Positions 8,803 to 19,222 of a DNA stretch of 22,053 nucleotides are shown piece after piece (positions within the stretch are counted from its first letter, which is position 1; every line of letters begins with the position of its first letter). The notes beneath the pieces are model-generated. The model made no database searches, had not been told where the DNA came from, and was given only the letters and a program-made list of their open reading frames with translations. Source of the DNA: Strongylocentrotus pallidus. Its lineage: Eukaryota; Echinodermata; Echinoidea; Camarodonta; Strongylocentrotidae. Location of the stretch: NCBI GenBank assembly GCA_030265145.1, contig JARBES010000114.1, positions 18,992,894 to 19,014,946 on the forward strand, given 5' to 3'. A program made the position numbers and the translations under genes.

Positions 8803-10645
8803 TCTGTGGATATATACAATACTAGCTGCATTCTCTATCTCTCTTGGAGTTGTTGTGCGCCTGATTGGATATATTTACCATGTAACTTCTTCATATTTTG
8901 GAACATTCGGGAGACCTTTTCAATTATCTCTGTCATCACTTGTTTTGGATCTTTAGATTTGTCTCTTTGTTTTATGCTGTACTATTAAACATCCCTGGAT
9001 CATACATGTACTTTCTTAGGTTGCAGATGATAGAGTTTGTGTGTGAAGAGAAGATTTAGATGAGCTAAATTTCTTTGGCAGATCTCATGTGGATTCTTAG
9101 GAATAGTTCTTGGAAAGAAGTCTTCAAAGGAAGGCTTTGGCAAACTTTGTTTTTGTTTTGCCTTTTTGAAAGGAGACCATGCATTGGTATCAAGTTTCAG
9201 GGATGCCTATGTGACCACAGAATGTGCTCTACTGGTAGAGTGTGATACCATAGGATCATACTACTTGGAATATACATACATGTCTCTTCAGTCAATAATG
9301 CAGTTACCAGGTTTCACTGGGCCATTAATCTATTCTGGAATACAGCTGTACCTTTCCTCCATCTGTACCAGCACAGTGTATTAAGAGCTTAATTGTGAGT
9401 CTTTGGTATATAGGAAAACGCCATAGAATGGTGGTATTGTATTTTATAGGAATAATGGTCTTTTGACTCTTAGCATTCAATGGCTCAGTGTTTAATGGTC
9501 GACGCCTAATGGTTGCCTTTCTAGGTATTTGCTTGCACTTACATACAAAACATATCGAAAGTTGTAAATAGAAGCCCTTAAGAAAGGAATTTCTTGTTAT
9601 AAAGGTTTGCTTCAGCCATCTGTATCTGGCATGCATCAGTACATTATCTAGATCACACATCTTGAATACTGTCTGTTCGGAACCAGTAGGGCATTAACTC
9701 ACTTTAATAGAGAGTTAACTGCCTTCTGCTTGCCTACAGACAACATCATATTGCATATGTTTTACATTATGTGCTACTTCGGTTTTCATACTTCGAAAAT
9801 GTAAGTGAGCCAGTCACGAAGCAAACGCTTGTTTGGATTGGGGTATAATGTCATTTTTATAAGAATTGAATTTCAAGTCTCGGTTTTCAGGAACTTTTCT
9901 ACTGTTTGTACCTGTGAAAAATACATTCTAAGGATTAATACAATCTACAGTATTTTTTTCTGTATAGTGCCCCTGTAACTTGGGTAACAATGTTCCAAGT
10001 GACTTAGATTGGGATTAAGATAATCTCTTAGGTCTGTCTACATGTGCCTTTGCCAAATCAATATATTTAGTTGCTCTCATGAATGAAAACTTTATTAGGA
10101 AGCACCTTGCATTAATATCCAATTCACTCTTCTTTTTAGTTTTTAGATTTAAATTCAACATTTTAAATCTTAACAAATCTTTTGGAGGTGTCAAGATCTT
10201 GCAGCACTTTTTCAGGGATTTGAACTCAGTTTTGAAAGTAGCCATTTATTGACTCTCAACTTAGTTTTCTCCATAAATTTATAACCTCTATTCTGTCTGA
10301 TATTTACCTCTAAATATGCCTCAGTTCTCATGCATTTTGTTATTGCATCCCAGCCCTGTCTTGTAAACCTGAAAAGGAACGTTTTTCTCTTACCCAAGTT
10401 AAGCATCAATTCCCTGGAATTACATTGAAATATGCATTAGATGTATAATTATTTGTGGTCATATGGTGAAATTTATAGAGGTACTATATTGCCAAACTTG
10501 GATAGATGCTTGCATCACATCCCATCTGGTTAATTGGAAAATTCTCCTGTTGCATTTTTCATAGTTTTGGCCTCACGCAACGAGGCATTTTCATGGATAT
10601 CGATTGCGAAAGTATAGAAATTGGATCCCACCACTCTAGAAGGCC

Positions 10646-10881
10646 TGTTTTCATCAGCTCGAGTTTGCCAAAAAATCCGTTATTTTCAGACTCGAAATTG
10701 CATCTTCACCAGACCGATACGCTCATCACAAACTAGCTCGGACGGGTGCAAATTAACCCGCTATTTCCCAAATAGCAGGATATTTTGAAACAGGGCTGAT
10801 GAAGATGAAAATTAATTGGTTAATTTGCGATCAGGATAGTTAAAATTGCGGGTTATTTGGCAAACTCGAGCTGATGAAGAC
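10646..10881. mobile_element. Foldback (long inverted repeat) element, copy 1
   Basis: It has the same structure as the element at 13754-13992. The left arm contains CATCAGCTCGAGTTTGCC and the right arm ends GGCAAACTCGAGCTGATG. Left-arm mismatches are more numerous here than in copy 2. It is probably a non-autonomous DNA element. No transposase is present. Confidence 0.65.
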
Positions 10882-10965
10882 AGAGATCTCTTCAGGTTTT
10901 TATCTAGTGAGATATAGAGGTGTGATGAGTGATGCTAATGCTCTGATGCGAATCACATTCCCAGT

Positions 10966-11065
10966 NNNNNNNNNNNNNNNNNNNNNNNNNNNNNNNNNNN
11001 NNNNNNNNNNNNNNNNNNNNNNNNNNNNNNNNNNNNNNNNNNNNNNNNNNNNNNNNNNNNNNNNN
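10966..11065. other. Assembly gap (100 N)
   Basis: Exactly 100 Ns, a conventional placeholder for a gap of unknown size. Low-complexity sequence is implicated at both edges: copy 2 shows (CT)n where the left contig stops, and the right contig starts in a G-rich run. Confidence 0.99.
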
Positions 11066-11480
11066 GGGGGGGGTGGTGGTAGGGGGTGGTGGTATTCTGA
11101 GCCTCGTAGCTTTGATTGGTGTTAAATGGAGTCTGGTATGAAGACTCGTTGGATGTGACTTGTGGCCCCAGTGGCATGCCTCCTTTCTACCAGCTGAGAG
11201 AAACTTGACACACCTTCATCGTCAAGGCAAAACCTGGCCTGGAGGGGAAGAAAGATTAGTCTGTCACTCCAGACTCCAAAGCATAATCAGTCATTTATAT
11301 AGCCTACTTACTGGGGCGAGGGCTAGTCAGGTGATACTTTGTGTGACTTGCTAGAGACCCAGGTGGTTTATAAATTGGTACTTTGCCTAATTGTAGTTTT
11401 TTGATGAAGATTGAGATTTGATTCACTGTATTTTGCTTCTAGTTTGTAAGAAAGGGTCTGAGCAAGCACACAATTAGTAT

Positions 11481-11550
11481 AAGAGAGAGGTGAAGAAAGA
11501 GAGAACGGGAGAGAGAGAAATAGAGACAGACAGACAGACAGATAAACAGA
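11481..11550. repeat. (GA)n and (GACA)n microsatellite, copy 2
   Basis: Shorter and more interrupted GA tract than in copy 1, with the GACA run retained. Confidence 0.85.
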
Positions 11551-11676
11551 GTGATATGTACAGAGGGAGAGCAAGAGAGAGGGAGGATGGTAGAAGGGTG
11601 CAAGTACCGATCGAGAGAGAAGGAAAGAGAGAGAGGGGCTGGTATAGATTGGATGCATGCATCCCTCCCTCCCTCT

Positions 11677-11786
11677 GCAGCATCATCAATCTGACTGACT
11701 GGTAGAGTCACACGGTCACGCATTAACGATTGGGCCCCAAAACATCCAGCTACTACTACCAGTACCGGTATACACCTCATCATCAC
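11677..11786 (-). CDS. Possible first exon of a secreted peptide (copy 2)
   Basis: Counterpart of 8691-8802. The frame starts MMMRCIPVLVVVAGCFGAQS and continues LMRDRVTLPVSQIDDAA. Relative to copy 1 it has one extra Met codon and lacks one codon in the hydrophobic core. About 75 consecutive bases (CTGCAGCATC through to AACATCCAGC) are identical between copies, above the background similarity. If the two copies are alleles, this is one gene. Confidence 0.25.
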
Positions 11787-13461
11787 TCAGTGGATATATA
11801 TAATACTAGCTGCATTCTCTGTCTCTCAATCTCTTGGAATTGTTGTGTGCACGAATGGATCTATATACCATGTAACTTCTTCTTATTTTGGAACATTCAG
11901 GAGACCTTGTCAATTATCTCTGTCATCATTTGTTTTTAGATCTTTGTATTTGTCTCTTTATTTTATACTGTACTAAAATCCCTGGAACATAGTACATACA
12001 TGTAAAGACTTTAGGTTGCAGATTATAAAGTGTGTGTGATGAGAAGATTTGGATGAGCTGAATTTCTTTGGCAGATCTCACATGGATTCTTAGGAGTTTT
12101 TCTTTGAAAGAAGTTTCAAAGGAAAGCTTTGGCTAACTTTGTTTGTGTTTTTGTTTTGCCTTTTTGAAAGGAGAACATGCATCAGCTTCAAGTTTCAGGG
12201 ATACCTATGTCACAGCATGTGCTCTACTGGTAGAGTGTGATACTATGGCTGGGATCATACTACTTGGAATATACATACATGTATCTCTTCAGTCAATAAT
12301 GCAGTTACCAGGCTTCACTGTGCCAATTACCTGTATCTATTCTGGAATACAGCTGTACCTTTCCTCCATCTGTACCAGCACAGTGTATTAAGAGCTTAAT
12401 TGTGAGTCTTTGGTATAAAGGAGAACTCCATAGAATTGTGGTATTAAAAGAGTGGGTGTTTTACTCTCAGCATTCAATGGCTCAGTGTTTAATGGTCTAA
12501 GCCTAATGGTTGCCTATCTATTAATTGTGTGCACTTACATACAAAACATATTGGAAGTTGTAAATAGAAGCCCTTAAAAAAGGAATTTCTTAAGGTTCGC
12601 TTCAGCCATCTGTATCTGGCATGCATCAGTACATTATCTAGATCACACATCTTGAATACTCTCTGTTCGGAACCAGAGGGGCGTTAACTTATGTTCTTTG
12701 ATAGAGAGTTAACTCCCTTCTGCCTTCCTACAGACATCTTGATATTGCATATGTATTACATTATGTGCTTCTTGGTTTCCATGCTTCGAAAATGTAAGAG
12801 AGAGCCAGTCACGGAGCAAATGCTTGTTTAGATTGGGGTATAATGTCATTTTTATAAGAATTGAATTTCAAGTCTTGGTTTTCAGGAACTTTTCTCTTGT
12901 TGTACCTGTGAGAAATGCATTGTTAGGGGTAATACAATCTACAGTATTTTTTTCTGTATAGTGCCCCTGTAACTAGGGTAACAATGTTCCAAGTGATTTA
13001 GATTAGGATTAAGATAATCTCTTAGATTTGTCTACATTTGCCTTTGCCAATTCAATATAGTTAGTAGCTCTCATGAATGAAAACTTTATTATTACCTTGC
13101 ATTAATATTCAGTTCACTCTTCTTAAATTCTTGATTTAAATTCACATTTTTTAATCTAAACAAATCTTTTGGAGGTGTCAAGATCTTGGAGCAGTTTTTC
13201 AGGGATTTGAACTCAGTTTTGATAGTAGCCATTTATTGACTCTCAAATTAGTTATCGCCATAAAATTTGTATTTTCTGTTCTATCTTATATTTACTCCCA
13301 ATATGCCTCAATTCTAATGCATTTTGTTATTGCATCTCATCCCTGTCTTGTAAACCTTGATAGAAATTGTTTATCAAGGCTAGTTTTCTCCATCCCAAGT
13401 TATGCATAAATTCCCTGGAATTACATTGAAATATGCATTAGTTGTATATATGTGGTCATAT

Positions 13462-13558
13462 CGTCCTTGTTTTCACGAAGTGACGGTAGTGAGGAAAATC
13501 GTAACGCAAAGTGAATGCAATTTATTTTCACTACCGTCACTTCGTGAAAACAGCGACG
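13462..13558. mobile_element. Palindromic MITE-like insertion
   Basis: Terminal inverted repeats of 31 bp (13462-13492 and 13528-13558) match at 29 positions. They begin CGTC and share the core TGTTTTCACGAAGTGACGGT. The 35-bp centre is unique and cannot code. Copy 1 has an uninterrupted GTCATATGGTG at the matching place, so it represents the empty site. The flanks are AT-rich; a 2-bp AT or TA duplication fits best, but the exact ends are ambiguous. It is a non-autonomous DNA transposon fragment by structure; the superfamily is not assigned. Confidence 0.8.
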
Positions 13559-13753
13559 ATATATGGTGGAATTTTATCGAGCCTTTGACTATTGCCAAAC
13601 TTGGATAGATGCTTGCACTTCCCATCTGGTTAATTGGAAAATTCTCCTGTTGCATTTTTCATAGTTTTGGCCCCACGCAGCAACAAGGCATTTTCATGGT
13701 CGGATATCGATTGCGAAAGTACAGAAATTGGATCCCGCCACTCTAGAAGACCT

Positions 13754-13992
13754 GTCTTTATCAGCTCGAGTTTGCCAAATAACCCGCTATTTTCATATTC
13801 AAAATTGCATCTTCACCAGACCGATACGCTCATCACAAACTAGCTTGGACGGGTGCAAATTAGCCCGCTTTTCCCAATTAGCAGGATATTTTGGAAACAG
13901 CTAGGGCTGATGAAGACGCAAATTAATTGGTTAATTTGCGATCATGATAGTTAAAATTGCGGGTTATTTGGCAAACTCGAGCTGATGAAGAC
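13754..13992. mobile_element. Foldback (long inverted repeat) element, copy 2
   Basis: The 40-bp arms (13754-13793 and 13953-13992) match at 38 of 40 positions and carry CAGCTCGAGTTTGCCAAATA. A second, nested pair (around 13807-13823 and 13908-13925, CATCTTCACCAGACC type) and a perfect 22-bp palindrome at 13918-13939 with a TTGG centre lie inside. TCTTCATCAG-like sequence occurs four times, twice in each orientation. The 239-bp size and lack of coding capacity suggest a MITE or foldback element. Arms may extend a little outward with weaker matches. Confidence 0.75.
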
Positions 13993-14076
13993 GGAGATCT
14001 CTTCTGGTTTTTATCTAGTGAGATATAGAGGTGTGACGATTGATGCTAATGCTCTGATGTGAATCACATTCCCAGC

Positions 14077-14120
14077 TTTCTCTCTCTCTCTCTCTTCCTC
14101 TCTCTCTCTCTCTCTCTCTA
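14077..14120. repeat. (CT)n microsatellite
   Basis: CT run interrupted once by TTCC. It sits exactly where the alignment of copy 2 to copy 1 ends, and likely explains the contig break at 10965. Confidence 0.95.
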
Positions 14121-15731
14121 TCCCAGAAAATGTTAATCAGCTAATGCCAGACTGCTAAATGCACATGAGGTTTCCATCTATATTCAACCATGCATGATAT
14201 TCCATTGGTGGGGGCGTTCACATTAATCTGGTGGAATTCCATAACCTTGACTTATTAGCTTGTTGGGTCGTGAAAAGCATCTGGAATGGGATTTCTGTGA
14301 TACTTTGCAAAATATTGATATGACTTTACTATTTTGTATGTCAAAACAAGAGTACTTTTCTTCACAAAGCTATAAATGTCGGCAAATAAGATATTAATTG
14401 ATATTTTGATATGGCGTTACATGTTTGGGCGGGCGTCTAAATCTTTAATCTGGACTTGGTATAGAACATTCAATTCATGCTGACGATAAGCGGGAAAAAA
14501 TATCCAAAAGAACTAAGATTTCCACAATATATTGCAAAGAACTTGGCCCAGTTTGGAAACTTTTGTGTCACAAGTCTTTAATAGAAGAGAACAAGTGCAT
14601 TGGAGAAAACATCATTTTTCATAGATGGAGACATAATGTTTTTCATTCATTTTTATCTTTTTTGGGGAGTATACATTAACATTTAAAACTATTTTGGAGT
14701 GTGATTCAAAATTTTAAATTGTTTTAGCAAGTTAAAAAACAAAAAAATGCATATCAGGCTTAGATATGAATAGACTGTAGTATTGTACCTGCCAAATATC
14801 TCAATCCACCAAATCTATACCATCGTTGCAAACCTCTCAACAATTTGTTAGAAAGACCTTCTATATCTGGTCTTGGATAATGAGAAAATCAAGAAAGGTT
14901 AACATTGTTTTGGTTCAAGTCTGCCATACATTGACATTTGCAGTGAAGCCGTTTAGCATTGATGTACATTAAAAATAGATCTTTGTTAGTCTTGACAACC
15001 CTCGGACACCTTCTGGAGTTCAAGGTGTCTCGCTCCATTGAATTGATACCCCATGAATCATTTTCAATGGTGTATGTAAATATCACCACGGTCATGTATC
15101 AGTGAGAAGTGACAGTGAGAACAGTTACAATTCAAAAGCGTATGGATGGGACTACACATTCTGTATTGGTAAAGAAAATAGAGGTGACTTTTTTAACTGT
15201 CTTTGATGTCCAACCTCTGTGTGAAGTTTCTGTCATATTTGCTTGAATCAACATTCAAGAAAATTCTGCATACATGTATATGGATTTTCTCAAACAAGAA
15301 GCATTCTATATAGTCGCGACAATGGATTTATAATTGGATTAACTCTCTCTTTCTGCAAGTTTTATTTCACCTAAATGATATTTAGTTCTATCATTGGAGT
15401 GTTTGATGATGCCGCTTGTAAAACAATGTGTGAATATTCGCATCTACTGGCAGGTGATAATTAAAACGAGAACTTTTCCTTCTATATAATTCACCATCTC
15501 TCACTTTTTGAGGTTGTGTAATGCTGTTTGTTTTAGTTGTTGATTTCTTGTGAAATATTGGAATGATTATATTGAGAAAGGATGTAGAAACTATACCCGT
15601 CCATTTTTCTTCATAACATTCTTGTAGATGTGGGGATGGTAATAATGGAATATTAAAAAGGGGGACTATGTGGCATACACTGTTCTTGTCTGCAAAGCAT
15701 GACCAGATTTTCCATTTAGATAAATCCTGTC
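14121..15731. other. Unannotated AT-rich DNA
   Basis: No exon, repeat or structured element is recognised in about 1.6 kb. A 68-codon minus frame (14889-15095) has no supporting splice sites. Confidence 0.4.
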
Positions 15732-15830
15732 AATAATAATGATAATAATAATGGTGGCTTCTTATATAGCGACATGTCCGTCTCGTTGTGACGCTCATGG
15801 TGCTGCCCCAATTATTACAATAGCATCCAG
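15732..15830. repeat. Possible dispersed-repeat fragment with ATA tract
   Basis: An (AAT/GATA)n stretch is followed by CTTCTTATATAGCGACATGT and GACGCTCATGGTGCTG, then CCCCAATTATTAC. The TATATAGCG phrase after an AAT-rich tract recalls a repeat dispersed in many marine invertebrate genomes. The family assignment is from memory and uncertain. Confidence 0.35.
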
Positions 15831-15976
15831 TGTCTGTTCTCTTCTGAATATTTCCTGATGTTGCATTTTGGAGACTTCAATCTGTCTGTGCAGCATGCAG
15901 TGCAGCTACTTTACTGATTTTCTTTTTTTTAGGATGAGAGCAAAGGGAGTGAACAGGAAGTAGGAAAGCACTTAAG

Positions 15977-16076
15977 TGAGAGAGAGAGAGAGATAGAGAG
16001 AAAGAGAGAGAAAGAGTTAAAAGCCTTTCCATCTCTCTCGATAGATGATTTTTTCAAGAATCCTCATGTTGCATAG

Positions 16077-16115
<39 letters not shown>

Positions 16116-16199
16116 TAGAGAGTTAAAAGCCTTTCCGTCTCTCTCGATAGATGATGTCTTCAAGAATTCTCAATGTTGCCTTTTATGAGAGTGCTTGAA

Positions 16200-16231
<32 letters not shown>

Positions 16232-16305
16232 TTAAAGAGTTAAAAGCCTTTCTGTCTCTCTCCTGATAGATGATGTTTCAAGAACCCTCAATGTTGCTTT
16301 TTAGG
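15977..16305. repeat. Three-copy GA-tract composite tandem repeat
   Basis: Three units (about 15977-16078, 16079-16197 and 16198-16305) each consist of a (GA)n tract, then AGTTAAAAGCCTTTC, a TCTCTCTC block, GATAGATGAT and TTCAAGAA...CTCA.TGTTGC. Units two and three share a longer 3' end (GAGAGTGCTT) absent from unit one. The GA tract varies in length between units. Confidence 0.85.
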
Positions 16306-16994
16306 AGAGTGCTTCTATATTACCATGTTACATTCAGTGCAACAGAAAGTTTGCTGAATCTGGCTTCATGTTGCTCTGACTGAATCATTCATGTTGTTTG
16401 AAGGGGAGTAAAATCTTCTAATGTGTCTACGTTGATGTTGACATCTTAAACATATTGTGGCACGGCACACTGAGTAGATGGCTTAGAATTCAAGGCTGTT
16501 GGACACATTTAGGATTTAAATGATGATGCTTCTTTCTTCAATTTGGGGGGAGGGGGATCGAGGGGGTGAAGAAATAAGAGGTTATAGGACACAGTTTATT
16601 TACTTGGATTGATCTTTGTGTGTTTATTTTTCATAAGCAATTATAATTACAACTTTTGGGGAATAAATTATTGAAATTTGTGAGATTTCTTCAAGCTAAG
16701 TATTAAAGGTCAAGCAGATTTTCTAGTATTTTTTAATATTTGAAATCTTTTGCATATTTTTGTAACATAGTAAAGTTAAAGCATTAAGTATGTGATAAAG
16801 AGCAAACGTGTTTGGATTAATTATTTTAAATGCAAAATGGCTATGAGTTAGACAATTCCCTTCAGATTAACTAATCCTTTTTTGGGATCAAGTTTGGCCA
16901 AAGCTAGGATTTTAGAAGAAAGATTGGACCTTTAGTGGAGCATATTGTGAAGAGAGGATTGTGTTAGCTATTCTATAGTTATGAATGATGGTAT

Positions 16995-17019
16995 TATATA
17001 TACCCCTCGTGTATATATA
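16995..17019. repeat. TATATATAC inverted repeat
   Basis: Nine-base arms TATATATAC and GTATATATA flank a 6-nt CCCTCG plus T loop. Probably simple-sequence in origin. Confidence 0.4.
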
Positions 17020-17059
17020 CTATCCATAGATTTATCACTGATGAGATATGTTTATAGTT

Positions 17060-17230
17060 CGAGTCAGGGTAATGATGCGTCCATGAGGTTTTATAGGCGT
17101 CGGCATGCAAGCAATGGAAGGCGCTAACCCCGCGAAGAGGTCAACGATAACGAAAGAATGTGATGGCTGTCGTCCAGGCCGCGAAGCTTTGACAGTTTGT
17201 GGAAGTTGTCCCCTCATCCTTCATTCCGTA
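17060..17230. promoter_or_regulatory. CpG-rich island next to tandem array
   Basis: About 14 CpG dinucleotides fall in 170 bp (CCCCGCGAAG, GGCCGCGAAG and others) in an otherwise CpG-poor region. GGCGCTAACC carries the TTAGCG motif in reverse. The minus strand is open over 60 codons (17035-17217, start MRGQLPQTVKASRPGR) but without clear splice sites. Candidates are a conserved regulatory element or a small exon. Confidence 0.3.
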
Positions 17231-17233
17231 ACG

Positions 17234-18408
17234 CTGTCTGTTTGTGTGATAGGATATGTGATACAGCTCTGAGATGAACGTTGGGACCGGGTCAATATCT
17301 GCCTTTCATTAAAAAGATATTTCATATATATTTATATGTGGACGGGCGGTACTCATTCTTGTGCTATTTACAAAGATTAAGATACATCTATCATTCTTTA
17401 AAACTACTGTTTGTGTTATAGGATATGTGATATAGCTCTCGAGTTGAACGTTTAATTGGATCGGGTCAATATCTGTGTTTCATTGGAAAGATATGTCATA
17501 TAAGAATATTCATATGGGAATGGGTACTCATTATTTGGGTGCTATTTTCAAAGATAAGATGCATCTATCATTCCTTAATACTACTGTTTGTGTTATAGGA
17601 TATGTGATACAGCTCTCGAGTTGAACGTTTGGACCGGGTCAATATCTGTGCTTCATTAGAAAGATATTTCATGAGAATATTCATATAGGAACAGGTACTC
17701 ATTATTTGGGTGCTTATTTCCAAGATTAAAATGCGTCTATCATTCCTTAATACTGCTGTTTGTGTTATAGGATATGTGATGCAGCTCTTGAGTTAAACGT
17801 TTGGACTGGCTCAATAATTGTGTTTTATTAGAAAGATATATCATATGGGAACAGGTACTCATTATTTGGGTGCTATTTTCAAAGATTAAGATGCATCCAT
17901 CATTCCTTAATACTGTCTGTTTACCGTATGTTAAAGGGCATGTAATTTATCTCCTGAGTTGGAACGCTTTCTATGGCCTCAATGCAATATCCGTCTTTCA
18001 TTGGAATTATATTTCATATTAGAATATTCATATGTGAATGAGTTCTCTTTAGTTGTGTGATATTCAGAAAATGAAGATGTGTGGCATCTATATTTTGCAA
18101 CACTCTTGATGTTATATCATAGGAAATGTGATATATCTCTTGAGTTGCACGTTTTGGACTGGCTCAATATCTGCCTCTCATTGGAATGATATTTCATATG
18201 AGAATGTTCCTATATGAACGGGTACTATTGATTAATGTACTTTTTACAATAACGGATGGATCCATATCTTTCCATAACACCATCTGCTTGTGTTTAATAT
18301 CGGACATGTGATATATCTCTTTAGTTGAATGACTTTGACCGGCTCGATACCTGTCTTTCATTTAAATGATATTTCATATGATAATATTCATGGGAACAGG
18401 GATTAATG
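17234..18408. repeat. Seven-copy ~175-bp tandem repeat array
   Basis: Units start near 17234, 17406, 17582, 17753, 17911, 18100 and 18281, giving periods of about 158-189 bp. Shared landmarks are TGTTTGTGTTATAGGATATG, AGCTCTCGAGTTGAACG, GGGTCAATATCTG, GATATTTCATA and GGTACTCATTATTTGGGTGC. Units 2-4 are the most alike and units 5-7 drift, as expected of an array homogenised in its middle. A partial unit tail (CATTCCGTAACGCTG) precedes the first full unit at 17220. The 73-codon frame at 17801-18022 is a by-product of the repeat. Confidence 0.9.
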
Positions 18409-19168
18409 ATTTTTTTTCTTCTCCAGCTTAGGTATTAGAAATTAGGTATATTGGAGTATATCCTTATGTGAATAGATCTATGAAATATAATATGGTTTAT
18501 GGAGTAATTATCCGTTCATTCTGCCATTTGTAAACAGGTAAAATCTAGCTTTCATAGGTGTTTGATATTTTAAATCAAGGAATATTTCAGGAAATTTGTG
18601 TTATTGAAGTTGGATCTCCATTTGCTTTAATATTTTTTGCGATTTTCCCCTGGCTTTACATCAACTGTGAAGAATTAGTTCTGCCTATATGCTCTTCAAA
18701 TCCAATGCATGGTACTATTCATTTGGCACTTGGTAGTGTGTTTTTACCATGAAAGAATCTCTGAAAGATGTTTTGCTTTTTCATCACATTACATCTGCCA
18801 AACTACATCCTGTGGTACAATACATGATGTGAGAACATCTCTGTGAAAATCTGATCCCACTTTCCCCAGTTGCTGTTTGATGATTTGACCTCCGACCTAG
18901 ATCTTGAACTTGACCGATGGAGACCTTGGCTTAGACACTGGTGGGAACAGATTAGAATTGCGTCTGAAAATTGTAATTCAGGTGTACCTTGTGTTCAGAT
19001 CTTTTGGTCTTATAGCATGTGTGTAGCATCGTCTAGTGGTTTGTAGGTTTAAGTAGATAATGTAATGATGCAGATTCGATTTGCCTCTTTGGTATTGGCA
19101 AAAACTAGGAGGAATTTCATTCGTTTTAGTTTCTCTATACCAGGATAATAGGAATCATACACATAGGA
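18409..19168. other. Unannotated AT-rich DNA
   Basis: No gene or repeat is recognised. A 64-codon plus frame (18558-18752) is hydrophobic but lacks support. Confidence 0.4.
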
Positions 19169-19175
19169 GAGAGAA

Positions 19176-19212
<37 letters not shown>

Positions 19213-19222
19213 GAGAGAGAGA
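19169..19222. repeat. (GA)n microsatellite
   Basis: GA tract with a single GATA interruption, followed by further purine-rich sequence. Confidence 0.9.

Larger units (their letters stand above)
8071..10965 (+). repeat. Copy 1 of a ~3-kb duplication
   Basis: It aligns collinearly with 11066-14075 along its whole length. Shared landmarks include CTTGTGGCCCCAGTGGCATG (8167 region and 11159 region), the GA/GACA microsatellite, GTTCGGAACCAG and the foldback element. The copies differ by a few percent substitution in stretches compared by eye, plus many small indels. This copy ends exactly at the assembly gap, in CACATTCCCAG, where copy 2 runs on into a (CT)n tract. It may be an allelic duplicate rather than a true genomic duplication. 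Confidence 0.9.
11066..14075 (+). repeat. Copy 2 of the ~3-kb duplication
   Basis: It is collinear with 8071-10965 from the G-rich start (GGTATTCTGAGCCTCGTAGC) to CACATTCCCAG. It is about 115 bp longer, mostly because of the 97-bp palindromic insertion at 13462-13558. After 14075 the sequence is unique, as is the sequence before 8071 for copy 1, so the repeat unit is exactly the shared ends of two contigs. Confidence 0.9.

Noticed and set aside
9166-9384. 72-codon plus frame with a counterpart at 12143-12391
   Set aside because: Both copies keep the same ends, but the middle contains indels that are not multiples of three and radical replacements, so no coding constraint is seen.
10506-10736. 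76-codon plus frame with a counterpart at 13634-13843
   Set aside because: It runs into an arm of the foldback element, and differences between the copies frequently change amino acids.
10874-11177. Frames crossing the N gap
   Set aside because: They consist largely of unknown bases.
17234-18408. CRISPR array
   Set aside because: Units are ~175 bp tandem repeats without short repeats separated by unique spacers, and the context is eukaryotic.
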